NCBI GenBank assembly: GCA_034766995.1
Contig: CM068318.1
Coordinates: forward strand, 5,206,001-5,270,000
DNA: 64,000 bases
Reading direction: 5' to 3'
Source of the DNA: Acanthacorydalis orientalis
Lineage: Eukaryota; Arthropoda; Insecta; Megaloptera; Corydalidae
Shown here: piece by piece, positions 52,010 through 63,716 of the stretch
Position numbering within the stretch: position 1 is the first letter of the stretch
How the letters are laid out: every line of letters begins with the position of its first letter
Notes under the pieces: model-generated
What the model was told of the DNA's origin: nothing
Databases searched by the model: none
The model's input: the letters and a program-made list of their open reading frames with translations, nothing else
Made by a program: the position numbers and the translations under genes

Positions 52010-52059
<50 letters not shown>
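51973..52059. repeat. (TA)n with TACATATGTATACA break
   Basis: The break is itself nearly palindromic. Confidence 0.94.
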
Positions 52060-52062
<3 letters not shown>

Positions 52063-52372
52063 GTATTATAGATAAATTTTAGTGTGTTATTAATCATTTT
52101 CAGTAGGTTGAAACATAAAAATATGCTAATTTTAATGTACAAACTAATGTTGTTCTTTCAGTCAACAATTAAATTAACTTTTTTACATAACCACAAAGAT
52201 AGGCCGTTTATAAAACAATGCATGAAATAATAACGCCTAAGGAAAGATATTAACTAATAGCTAGTTTTTATGAAAAGCGTGCATGATTTTTAATTAAACC
52301 GTGCTGTATTTTTTTCAGTTTGTATTTTAAATTATATGTTCATTCATTTAACTGTATGAAGTTATAAATGTG

Positions 52373-52376
52373 TATA

Positions 52377-52454
<78 letters not shown>

Positions 52455-52459
52455 TATAT
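52373..52459. repeat. (TA)n with inverted flanks
   Basis: 72 bases of TA framed by GTATAGACA on the left and TGTCTATATG on the right, so the whole 87-base block is close to a perfect palindrome. Confidence 0.93.
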
Positions 52460-52824
52460 GTATATTTAGCACATGAATCTGTTAAAAACGGCATCAATCT
52501 CGAAATAAAATTAAACAATTTCCGTAAAAAACACATCCCGTTCTCATTACGAACGCGTGTAATTTTAACAGGATTTAGCCCGCTAATAATTCTCAATTAT
52601 AATAAAGGTTGAATACATTATTTAAAATACACATGGGTGTAAAGTAGATGTAATGACTTTATTTATATCGATGACACATTTCACTGACACATCATCAACG
52701 GAGATGCGAACCCTTGCCCGATTCTATAACACGTACGTTTGCCTGATGTTAATTCAGTTTCACGGTACAACAGACATTTGATTTAATGAGAAAGTTTATA
52801 CGCCATTGTTAACTTTTATTACAG

Positions 52825-52976
52825 TCAAACCACTGAGCGTGGAAATCCTGAGCAGCAACCAGCCGCTGTCAGCCGACCGGAAGTACGAGATCCCGTGTCA
52901 GAGTGTTGGCTCCCGTCCGCCCGCGCACATCACCTGGTGGATGGACAACAAACAGCTACGGAATCATACGCAGGCG
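52825..52976 (+). CDS. Sidestep-family Ig receptor, internal exon (first half of an Ig domain, probably Ig3)
   Basis: Internal exon of a Sidestep-like cell-surface immunoglobulin receptor; Drosophila Sidestep and its paralogues are neuronal surface proteins that bind Beat-family partners in axon guidance and synaptic matching. The exon follows an acceptor (ttattacag, ending 52824) and stops before a strong donor (gtgagt from 52977). The first codon needs one base from the preceding exon (phase 1) and the last codon, GCG, is complete (phase 0). The reading begins KPLSVEILSS, then SADRKYEIPCQSVGSRPP and ITWW: the B-strand Cys and the C-strand Trp of an Ig fold. The SADR.YE..C...GSRP..ITW pattern is, from memory, characteristic of this family. 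G+C is much higher than in the flanking DNA. Earlier exons were not recognised upstream. The family call is firm; which paralogue is not decided. Confidence 0.86.
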
Positions 52977-53516
52977 GTGAGTGTATTCGTATAAATTTTA
53001 TTTGCAATAGAATGATATAAATATATATATTGTAAAAATAAACATTTATAATTTTAAAATACATAAATCAACATTTAAATAATACACATTTTAACCGAAA
53101 AACAAACTTTTTGGATTGTTCAGAAAGCATGTATTTAAAAAAATGTGTATAAGTACATTTATAATAAATTAAATAAAATATTTCTATATTTATAAATAAA
53201 TACATACATATTTTATTTGAGAAAAATAAGTATCGTCTCTTTCGTCCTTTATTCGAAAAAGAGAAAAACGAATTATTAATTACCTGACCTGGACTATTTT
53301 CGACATAATAGAATTATGTAGAAAATAATTTCTGTTTTAGACGAAAATAACTACTATACTTCCACGAATGAATTTTTCACTCATCTCACGAATCAAAAAA
53401 TTATCTGATAAAAATGTTTAATAATTAAGTAAATAAATAAGTAATCATGTAAATAAAGTACTGTATTTCGAATAAAATATTCATTGCAGGAGGTTGGTAC
53501 TTATATTATACATGAT

Positions 53517-53517
<1 letters not shown>

Positions 53518-53548
<31 letters not shown>
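53518..53548. repeat. short (TA)n
   Basis: 31 bases of TA inside the first intron of the Sidestep-like gene. Confidence 0.9.
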
Positions 53549-53553
<5 letters not shown>

Positions 53554-54386
53554 ATTGATTTAATATACAAATGCTGCTTATCTTATGTCAAATTCTTGCA
53601 TATAAATATTAACATCAGATAAACTAAATAATTTTTTAAATTAAATAATCAATTATTGAACATTTTTGATAAAAAAAATTGTTAGTTTGTAGAATATGTA
53701 AAAAAGGAGTGTTTTAAATTGAATTCAGCCACAATATCTAAACTATACTATGAGTATCTCCTCTGCAATACTTCTCTGCTTTACATTGAAGTACTAAAAA
53801 TCATTTTTTCATTTGTTAAAGCCATTTATGAGCGAATGTGCCAGTTATTTTCCTGATACACAGTTTGTGGATTTATAAAAAAAATCGATGCATTTCTAAT
53901 ATACATTACCTTTAATTTACAGTTATAGACATTAAAATGTTCATAAAGATTAGAAACAGATTCAGTTTTAGAATAAGACTTAGGCCCATATGATTAACAG
54001 TTAAATTATACTCAAACAGGCATAAAATTTAAGAACCAAGATGTGTACCTTGTTAAGTACACTCCCATTCGTGTTTATTCATGTAAATTTTAGGCATTTG
54101 AATCTAAATCATGGTCTCTATTTCTATTTAAGAAGATCAATAGGCAGTTGTTGAACGTTTCGATAAAAAAATGTTTTATTGTATAGTCTAGAAATTCATT
54201 TTAGACAAAGTAGTATATATTTTATTTGTATTTCAATTTTGTATAATTATTTAATTAAAAAACAATATTTGGTATTATTTCTGAAACTGTACATACTTGT
54301 AATATTTATTTTTCAATATGAATGTTGTATTAATTTGATGTATATTTCAAGTAAAATACTAGTTTATAGACGTGTGTATATTTATG

Positions 54387-54388
<2 letters not shown>

Positions 54389-54468
<80 letters not shown>

Positions 54469-54469
54469 C
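54389..54469. repeat. (TA)n-(TG)n
   Basis: 62 bases of TA passing into nine TG units. Confidence 0.95.
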
Positions 54470-55789
54470 TTGCGTGTATACTTCTTTTTGTAAATAAATA
54501 TTTAATGTAAATTAAATAGAAACGGTTCTCAGATATCAATGAAATAAAACATGAACGTCTGACGCGCTGTTAACCTAATATAAACCAGCCAAGAGTTGTA
54601 TCGACGAAATAACGCTGTTCATTATTATCCAGATCGAAAAAAAAAACACACACTGTATACCGAAAGACCTTGACCCGATTTCACAAATAAAAAAAAATGC
54701 TTAACATTTCTGTTACTGAAGTAAAATAGCCGTCGTTTCCACACAACAGTATAACGTGCAAGCAAAATAACAATCTCCAGCGCATAAATGTAATTGACGT
54801 GGAGAGTTGTCCGGCTTTGGCTGTAACACACATGCACGCATAATTAAAACATGTAGTTGGTGAGCTGCCGCGAACTAGGTGAACCACACACTCGATGGGT
54901 ATCAGTGTAATTAATTTTGTGGCAAAATAAACGTGCGACGGCCAAAAGCGGTGCAGTGAAAATGACATATTACACTGAAATCGGATCCGATATTGCTTGA
55001 AATCAGTCCAGTCGACTTGAATTTATGGGCAATTTATGTTTTTACGTTTAGGAATTGCGTGATTTGTTTGTTTTAGGACGGGGTTCGATGGATGTCGAGC
55101 CGATCGTGTGAAAGTCGAACGTACGCGACGTTACGTTTACATTTCACTATTTTCAGTACATTTTATTCTCGTTTCAGTAGATGCACAAAGCATAATACGA
55201 TTTATTGTCGGTCACGGTAAAACCGACCGTTTACTCGACAAGAATACTATCTGATAAATTAAACATCACATGTTACAATCAAATAATATATTTCCGTTCG
55301 ATTGATATCACAACATAATCAAAACTGGTGTATTTCGTTTAATTACCTATCAAATTCACTTACGATCTAGGCTTTGGTTTGAATCACAAAGGTTTCAGTA
55401 AAATATTTCAGCTATACTGAAAATTAATTTATTAATTTAAAAATAACATTTACGTTATAGAAGAAGAGTCAGTGTCTTTTTCATAATAGTAATCAGTTCA
55501 TTTTAAAAGTTCATCGAAGCAAAAATAATTTTTAACAAAAAACACATGTAATTGAAATATAAATTAATATGTTATATCTTTACATATAAAAATAATTTTC
55601 TTGATGATGTGTATTTATTTTAACACAAATTTCAAGAAATAGAAAACTAATTCAATTATTATCACAAAACTCCATTAAATATGTTATAAAATTACACTAA
55701 AAAACGTATTTACTTCACATTGCTTTTATTGTTTATGACTTCAATTACAAATTTTTATATTAAAAATTTATTCTATATGAAAACACTAA

Positions 55790-55874
55790 ACATATATATA
55801 TATTTATATATATTTATATATATTTATATATATATATATATACATATTTATATATATATATATACATACATATT

Positions 55875-55905
<31 letters not shown>

Positions 55906-55906
55906 T
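55790..55906. repeat. (TATATTTA)n-type interrupted TA tract
   Basis: A higher-order pattern: TATATATATTTA units repeat three times, then TACATATTTA variants, 117 bases in all. Confidence 0.93.
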
Positions 55907-56865
55907 ACTATTAGAGAGTTTTTCAATACAAACATTTTATTCTTAACTCAATAAAACTAGATATTGTTCAAAATCGTTTTTTCGGTCACATGAAATAAAT
56001 TAGCTGATTTTTATATTTTATTAGAATTCGAATATATATTCAAATTTTGTCTATCGGTCAAATTGATAAGATGAATGAGGTATATCTTTCAAAAAACATT
56101 TTTTTCACCCAATGCATTCTATTTGAATGCATTGAGTGTCATCTCAGCATGTTTTATCTATAACGAGATATAAATGCTAACACCGGTATGATTAGTTTTC
56201 TAGATTTTTATCACAGTCATAACTGGAACAGACAAAATATTTTTTTCCGTTTTAATCATCGAACGTTCTTAAAGAACGTGTATTAGTTTTCTACGAATAC
56301 TAATGCAAGCCACAAGACACAAATATGACATTTTATCATAATAAAAAACAAATTAAATTTAGTAATTATAATTAATCATTATGAATGAAAAAAACGAGAC
56401 ATGAGTATAGAGAAATTCTAATGTGTGTTAGAAAATGAACTGCTGGATTAATATTGTACGTCGAAAACTGTAAAGACAAAACTAAACATGAGTGTGTATG
56501 ACCCACAGCAAATAAGTTTTGAATTAATCGAGCAGGAAACAGCATGAATCATTGCGACGTAACGTATAACTATGTTATAAAGCATGCATGTAACATCAAT
56601 CGAATTTATGATGCCAGCCACAAATATACTGCTAGTGATAGATTCTGATTGCATTTCTGAATTGTACATCCGAAAATATATTTAAAAAACTAACATTTTA
56701 CATTATAAGTTATTTATAATACAATGTTATTCGTAGTAATAAAAAAGAATAGTTCTTTTTAATACTCTCATACATGAAGATAAATGATTTCATTTTAATA
56801 CGATCGCAATTCTTAATATTTTGAAAATAGTTTCGATTCAATAACTCATTTTTTCCTTCGTCCAG

Positions 56866-57010
56866 GACACGCCTGACGGAAATGTCAGCATTTCCACATT
56901 ATTGCTGAAACCTGCAAGGATGGACAACGGGAAATCGTTAACATGCCGTGCTGAAAACCATCAAGTGCATGGTGGTGTTGAAGAGGCAACAATCAAATTA
57001 AATGTATTCT
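56866..57010 (+). CDS. Sidestep-family Ig receptor, internal exon (second half of the same Ig domain)
   Basis: Second exon of the Sidestep-like gene. The acceptor is ttccttcgtccag (ending 56865); the donor is gtaagt from 57011. It begins in phase 0, matching the end of the exon at 52825-52976, and ends with one base (T) of a split codon. The reading starts DTPDGNVSISTLLLKP and contains LTCRAENH, the F-strand Cys that pairs with the Cys in the preceding exon, and finishes TIKLNVF at the domain border. The DGNVS....L..P block and the TCRAEN motif match the family pattern. Splitting an Ig domain by a phase-0 intron while the domain boundary has phase 1 is a common layout for these genes. The 3.9 kb intron before it contains no other exon I could recognise. 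Confidence 0.88.
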
Positions 57011-57299
57011 GTAAGTACAACACATACGAACTATCTTTAAACGTTGCAAAAATAACTTAATGTGTACGATATAGTACATCGTCCATTAGCTATTTTTCTA
57101 TTTAATAAATTAAATGTAATTTGTAGAGTGGTAAACAGTATTATTCCTTTTAAAAAAAAAATATTCAGTACACAGCTCTGGATCTCTCCTGTATTATGTT
57201 TTAGATTTAAGACATGTAGTAATTCATTTAACTTAAATTTTATTAGATTAAGTTAAATCATATAAACAGTAAATTAGTATCCTTACTTTTCTTTCAGTT

Positions 57300-57302
<3 letters not shown>

Positions 57303-57340
<38 letters not shown>

Positions 57341-57357
57341 AGAGAGAGAGAGAGAGA
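57303..57357. repeat. (TA)n-(GA)n
   Basis: 35 bases of TA then about 18 of GA in the second intron. Confidence 0.94.
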
Positions 57358-58153
57358 AACTAGTATTAGCAAACATAGAAACTCCAACACAGATCTGTAT
57401 TAATTTCCATACGAATTATCCGGTAGAGAAACAGATAAAGTACATTTTTAATACAAATATTAAAACCTGTACAGAAAAGTATTAACTTGTGCATTGAAAA
57501 ACAAATATTAACAATGTTATGTTTTCATAATCTCTGCGGATTATTATTTTCATTATTTCAGATTAACAACGTAAAAATGAAATAATTTCGAAACAGAAAG
57601 TAAAATAAAATTAAAATTATATCCTATTATTTTCATTATTTGAGATTCGAAATTCAAAAAAAAAATAATATTTCATTTTCTTTATCAGCGATGAACATGT
57701 TTCTAAATCAAACTGAACTGATTCAATATATAATTTTTTTTAAACTTGAAATTTCTATCAGTTTTACAAATAGTTTTCGGTATTGATTAAATTCACTCTC
57801 ACAAATATTTTTTTTACTTCGACACAAACCACAGAATTTGTTTGATCAAAAATGTTTAACACTGATCGTTTTAATTGTTTCTGTGCTCATGTCCAAACAA
57901 CTCTATCGGCTTTTTAGCGCTAAGACATAGTCAAATCTGGGAAAAGAATTGAGATTTTTCTATATCTTATCGATTTGAGGCGAGGTTTAATAATAATCAA
58001 AAGCAAGATAAATAAACAATTACAATTGAACAATTATATTTTTTTTGTGGTAGCGTTAAAAATTCTTTTTTTAAAGTTCTATCAGTTTATCTAAGAGACA
58101 ATTTAATTGGTTATATGAAAAATGGAACATGTTACAAAATAACAATTTAAATA

Positions 58154-58722
58154 TTAGATTGATAGAAAAATAATTGCGGTTTATGACCTTAAAATTAATA
58201 TAATTTTCTTCGGTTAACTTTTTTGGTTGTTTTAAGTGATCCAGAACTGTTGGATGACTAACGCCTAAATTTGTACAATCTCTCAAATTGTAATGCGTGA
58301 TTCTGATTCAATTAACGCCTCCAGTTGGTCGTTATGAACTAAAAAAGGGCGTCCACGACCTACTTCATTTTCAAGGCTCTCGTCCCCAACACGAAATTTT
58401 TGGAACCACCATAGCACTGTAAATTTCTTAAAAGTAGCCACACCAAAAGCATCGTTTAGTTTACGAGCAGTTTCTGTTGCTTTGCCGCCCATTTTGAACT
58501 CGTTCAGAAAATGTTCTTATTTGCTTCTTTTCCGTTTTCAATTCAATAGCCCAATTTGAAGCAAAATTAATAATAAAACCAAAGTCTGTTACCAAAATAC
58601 AGACCGAAAGTATACTCTGAAATGATATTAACTTAAAGACGATGAAATGACACTTTCATTAAAGAAAAAACAAGATTAGAATTCAGAAAATAAAAACCGC
58701 AACTATTTTCCTACTAACCTAA
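58154..58722 (-). mobile_element. mariner family B, internally deleted element with both inverted repeats
   Basis: TA target duplications at 58152-58153 and 58723-58724 frame a 569-bp element. The left end, TTAGATTGATAGAAAAATA then ATTGCGGTTT, matches the right end read on the other strand, TTAGGTTAGTAGGAAAATA then GTTGCGGTTT. A full mariner is about 1.3 kb; here the coding region from the end of the DNA-binding domain to the 3' repeat has been removed. It sits in an intron of the Sidestep-like gene, in antisense orientation. Confidence 0.86.
58190..58560 (-). pseudogene. mariner family B transposase, DNA-binding half
   Basis: The minus strand encodes GGKATETARKLNDAFGVATF, then WWFQKFRVGDESLENE, GRGRPFLVHNDQLEALIE and, after a frameshift near 58285, LGVSHPTVLDHLKQ: the two helix-turn-helix units of a mariner transposase in the correct order. 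The upstream EKKQIR start region is in another frame, so there are at least two frameshifts. After PKKLTEEN the sequence passes directly into the 3' terminal repeat; all three catalytic Asp positions are absent. Confidence 0.85.
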
Positions 58723-61700
58723 TATAATCAAACTAATCTCAAATGCCTATCAGTTGATGGTGGAAAAAAAACACATTTTACTAGCACATAACCACACTTT
58801 TTGCAGTTGTTAAAAAGTTTAACTAATTATTTCTCTTTTTTTAATAATAACCAGTGTATTATTTTTACTAGAATATATATATATATATGTGAAGAATTAA
58901 AAAACGTATTGAAAAAGAACGATATTTATAACTTTTTTCCGGTTAACCAATTCAATTGCAAACACAAAAGTGTACAAGTTGCCAATCAGTAATATTGAAT
59001 TATAACGTGGATACCGAAACTTTTTTAAAAGTGTATTTCTCACAACTAAGTTTCATATAAAAGGGATGCATTTATAATTCACGGTGCATTTCCAGTTCGT
59101 TTTAAACGGCGTATAATACATCACGGTTTTCCTGTCCACATTATTAATATGCACAGTTCCTCCATTGTACATATTTATAAGGAAGTTTTTTTTCTACAGG
59201 CTGTAAACTTCGTCGGTATCAAACACAACGGCAACGAAATTAAGCGACGCTATAGCAACTTTAAATAATCGATTTTCAATTAAAGCAATTTGTAAACTTG
59301 TAATATTTCATTTTGTCTTAATTAGACTCGGCATTTCGCGTTGCTTTCTCGTCGAACGGCAACAGCTAATTATATTAATTTACTTCCAACAATAAATCTC
59401 TCTGCGTTAAACTATACTCGAAACATACTTTGTAATGATGTTTCGAGTTGTTTTTGTAAATTTTCTTTATTAATAACTGTCCTTTCTTTATTCAATTAAA
59501 TGCAGATATTCTATTAATAAGAAGATAACTTTTGATTAAACATTTTGTGTGGACGACAAGTTCTAACGTTAGTTCTATGTGTTCAGTATATTTATTTTAA
59601 AAAATACATGAATAGAATATTAGATTGTCTCTTTTAAAATATTAACCTGTTTATTTCTTGAAAGCAGTACAATGAAGTTCAGCACTAATAACACAATATA
59701 AAACAGTACAAATTTATATAAAACAATATACTTGTACTACAAAAACTAATATTGATGTTCATACTTATGTTATAAAATCTATAGATAAATAAACATCCAT
59801 CAAATATTAAGCGTTTCCAGAAAAGTGTTTTCATTTTCGTTTTGATTAAATACTTTGCTAGAGAATTAAAGTTTTAATATCCATTTAATACCTTTTATTC
59901 TATTGCTGTCAGTTCTAGCAGTCGTGTACATAATAAATTAGTAATTATCTTCTTGAGTAATTATCGTCCACACCTAGTTTCTTAAACCATTCACAGATAT
60001 CTTGTTAATAAAAGAATATGACCGATTTTAACATGGCTCAGAAGCTGATACTAGACTTACAAGTAAATACTAGATTTACAAAAAAAAGTAAGTTCTTATA
60101 AAAACGAACACTTATTACAATAAAATAGTATTTATTACATATGAATGGAATATTTATTTCAACAAGGTTATAATATTCAATATTAAAAACGAAACATTAA
60201 CCTCTGTTTTCAGACTCCCGCCATCAAGTCTAAACTTATTTATCAAGATCATAATTTGTCTTACCTTAATTCATAAAAAATATACGCCACTCGATAAGTC
60301 TTAAATAACATAACACTTACAACTAAGTTTATTTCAGTTTTTAGACTAAAACACACCAAAAAAACAAAATAAATAAAGCACAAAACAATTGCACGCGAAC
60401 AATATTTCTATTCGTTGCTGCAACTGTCACTAAATTCATCACCTGAATTCGAAACAAATGCTATCGGTAATATAGTTTTCCCCGCGAAATCATCTACCGT
60501 TCAATTTTTTAACTACGTTTTTTTACTATTCAAAAAACGTATATCAAAATTCTTCACCTTCTTCCATGATTAGACAGCGATTTACAATTTGTAAATGTCT
60601 ATTGATCATAGAAAAGTGTATACTATTTTTAATAAAATCGCTTATTTTTAGGGTTTAAGTAAACAATAGACATTAATAAATGTGTTTTGGTAAAGCTGAC
60701 GGAATTAAGTTTTTAATTATTTTATAATAATGTTTTTTTTTTTGTATCCAAGTTATATCAAATTAAAAGTAACTTCTTTATTAATTTTTCAATCCAATTA
60801 AAAATGGAATATATTTTCATTTTCTCAAAGTCTATTTGAATTTCTAATCTAAGACTTATTTTATAAATACATCCATAATCAAATAATTTGAATCATTTTC
60901 CTATAAATACACAGACATTATATTTATTTGTAGATGGATGAAATGATTACATATATATTTCTAAGTAAAGAACTTCGCTTAATATATTGTTTGTTAATTT
61001 AATGAAGATAAGATTACTGCAGTCTATTTTTACTTATCGAATATCAACATCACAGAAACTTCTCTCTAGTAGTGAGTTGAAACAGAATACAGTACAATTT
61101 TAGCTACAATACAATACAATAAACGCGAACTACCATTTAGATTATCCGGCGTATCCGTACATCAATCTTCAGCCAATTACAGACCCCAGTACAATAAAAC
61201 TCGTGATGTTTGCTACCAGGTTAATATTGATCTACGTTTCTAGGAAGAATCTAGAAAATGTCTAGCTTATGCACGTTTAATAATAATTATCATCGTTCGA
61301 GTTTCGAATTGCATTTCCGGTTACACGGATTCCTTGTTAATTAAAGTAGAAAGATCTGCGGTCGGTACAGTTATTACTTTGAAGAATTTATGTACTAGTT
61401 TTAATCTGATAGAAATGCTACTTTCATACTGTTCAATTTTAATTTATATTCCATAACATTGTTGGTGTTTTTTTGCAATTTTTAATTAATTAATGTTTTT
61501 GTTCATTAAAAACGTTTTTGTATTTCTGTCTTTGTTAGTTGTTTATTTTTTATTTTAACGCTTGATATGAAAAATTTTAAACGATATTTCATTAATTAAC
61601 CTGAACAGTTTTTACAATTCACCAGTAATTATCTAATTAGATATTACAACTTATCGATCACGGGACTATTTTCAGTACACGAATACGGTTTACTTCGATT

Positions 61701-61774
61701 CTATCGAAATTTCGATCGTTTTTTTTTACAAAGGACGTATTTCACGTTCTTATTGCAAAATTATTTATTTACAG

Positions 61775-61905
61775 ACATACCAGTCCTACGGCTTGATTTG
61801 GGATCAAATCTAAATCCGGACGATATCGAAGAAGGAGATGATGTTTACTTTGAATGCAAAGTGAATGCCAATCCAGTAGCGTACAAAGTCGTCTGGAAAC
61901 ACAAT
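61775..61905 (+). CDS. Sidestep-family Ig receptor, internal exon (first half of the next Ig domain, probably Ig4)
   Basis: Third recognised exon. It follows atttacag (acceptor ending 61774) and precedes gtaagt (from 61906). Two leading bases complete a Tyr codon begun by the final T of the 57010 exon, so the junction reads LNVF-Y-IPVLRLDLG; the frame then stays open for 43 codons and ends in phase 0 at Asn. The block LGSNLNPDDIEEGDDVYFEC, then VNANPVAYKVVWKHN, is the best-conserved segment of the family: the D(I/D)EGDDVYFEC stretch holds the B-strand Cys and VVWKHN the C-strand Trp. The F-strand Cys half of this domain should lie on the next exon, which I could not find before the window ends. 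The gene is therefore cut by both window limits or by very long introns. Confidence 0.9.
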
Positions 61906-62395
61906 GTAAGTATATAAATAATATATATTATTAAAACATATTCGATTCAACTATATTTATACATAAATACATTTATATTATAGCCTTTTTTTCGATGCTT
62001 TTGTTGATTTGGTCAAAATGATAAACATTGTATATTTACTAAGTATATTTAACAAATATGCGATTTGAAATTCAGAATTATGAACAAATAATATTGATAC
62101 GATTGTATACTCCATTGATATATATATATATATTTAAAATAACTAAGAAGTATATATAATAAACAACATTAAATACTTTCGAATGTATGGTTTTTGACAC
62201 ATTTTTTTATAAAAATCAATGTCATTCAGGCAATTTCAACGTCGATTGAACATTTTCACAACTGTAACAAAAATGTAGGTCGATTTATATTTTTAAAACA
62301 AATATAAAAAAATTTTTATTCAATAAAAACACTGAATAAATGTATATTTTTTATTATTAATATTGATATTATATCTGAGACTAGACTTGTTGGTA

Positions 62396-62398
<3 letters not shown>

Positions 62399-62463
<65 letters not shown>
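62399..62463. repeat. (TA)n microsatellite
   Basis: 65 bases of perfect TA about 500 bases downstream of the last recognised exon. Confidence 0.96.
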
Positions 62464-62466
<3 letters not shown>

Positions 62467-63382
62467 AGGAACATGATATATTATTGATCAAAATAGATGA
62501 AATGATAATATCAAATAACATGAAACATATTTTATACCGGTACATATAAATCTGTCCTGAAAGTGGAATAGTGAAACACAGTAATAATTTTATTGTGTAT
62601 TGGATTTAATGATAGATGATTAATCAATCACGCATGTCGAATAAAATTTAAAAAGTAATATTAATGTATTTTTGATCAAAAAGTTCAGTTCTCGTGTGTT
62701 ATAATTGACAATTGTTGTTTAAATAGATTTGAATGTATATAAGTGTGTGTTTGTGTGTGAAATCTGAAACAAATTGAGGGTCGTTATTTAGAGTTAATGA
62801 AGGAATATCCTAACATATAAATCAGTACTGAATTATTCAAACGGCACTAAGTAGCACTACACATACAGCGACGTTATAAAACAGCCAATAAACACATATT
62901 CTAGAGTGTGTGCCGCAATCAACATTCCGAATGACTTTTTGTTTAATTAAAACATTTAATCAGTGCATGGCGAGAAAAAATTTTTTTCAAAAAAATATAT
63001 AGCCCAATAACAGACTCGCAAATACTTTATTGCAAGCAGTTGAAATTTCCACGAGACGAAAGTTAACTGAACATTATCGATTATTCATTACTCAGAAGGA
63101 CTGTTCTGAACAGAAGAGGGTTTTTTTCGGCTAGAGAAAAATAAACAACCGATCGTGACTTGCTGTTTTTATTTCTTCTGATTTTTTTGTATATTCTTTT
63201 CTTTATGTGATCGACTATAATTGGTTCACTTTTTACCGTGACGGTTTTGCTCGAACTTTTTTTTCCGATCTTCTCGACGAGTGCACGGATTTTTTGAATG
63301 TCACATATTGGAATTGAATAATTGAAAAGCGTTACGTTTGATTCGACGGTATTTATGGAGGTCACTATATATACACATATAA

Positions 63383-63413
63383 CTATATATATATATAAGG
63401 AGAGAGAGAGAGA
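63383..63413. repeat. short (TA)n-(GA)n
   Basis: TA, AAGG, then six GA units. Confidence 0.88.
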
Positions 63414-63716
63414 TTTTATTTCTCATTTACTCTAATAAATATAAATTAGTAAAAAAAAATACATTTTTTAACATAATAACCATAAAAATTGATACATAAA
63501 ATGATGATTACTGTCTTTCTGATTTTTTAGTGTTATGACTATAGAAACATTGCTTGTTTCTTTTATTTATAATCATTGTTTTTTTTTTGTAAAAAGTGCC
63601 AAATTTAATACTGATATTAAACGTTTCTTAAAACGGATAATTTAGACATACGTGGTTCATTTGATAAGTATGATAAAAAAGCAAGTTGAAAATCGTTTTT
63701 TTGGAAAAAGTCGATT

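Larger units (their letters stand above)
52977..56865 (+). other. intron of the Sidestep-like gene (3,889 bp)
   Basis: Inferred from the flanking donor (gtgagt) and acceptor (cgtccag) and the phase-0 match across them. It holds TA tracts at 53518-53548, 54389-54469 and 55790-55906, and a G+C-richer patch at about 54770-55150 with no assignable coding content. Nothing else was recognised. Confidence 0.75.
57011..61774 (+). other. intron of the Sidestep-like gene (4,764 bp)
   Basis: Bounded by gtaagt and atttacag with a consistent phase-1 junction. It contains a composite TA/GA tract (57303-57357) and, on the opposite strand to the gene, an internally deleted mariner element (58154-58722). The remainder, including the whole 58.8-61.7 kb stretch, is plain A+T-rich sequence in which I see no exon, repeat family or RNA gene. 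Confidence 0.75.
61906..63716. other. probable intron continuing from the last exon; no exon found
   Basis: The donor at 61906 requires a downstream exon encoding the second half of the Ig domain, but no Y-x-C-containing segment with splice sites is visible before 63716. A minus-strand Lys/Ser-rich frame of 94 codons (63081-63365) is not recognised and is most likely chance. Confidence 0.5.

Noticed and set aside
55074..55220. Open plus-strand stretch after a ttttag acceptor-like site inside the first intron (DGVRWMSS...).
   Set aside because: The reading does not fit the Ig domain it would interrupt and no donor is in register.
56265..56285. Palindrome ACGTTCTTAAAGAACGT resembling a heat-shock element.
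   Set aside because: Single short site in an intron, imperfect, and expected by chance in this composition.
63081..63365. Minus-strand 94-codon Lys/Ser-rich frame downstream of the last exon.
   Set aside because: No recognised domain, no splice or promoter evidence, and lies within a probable intron; might be worth a database search but is not supported.
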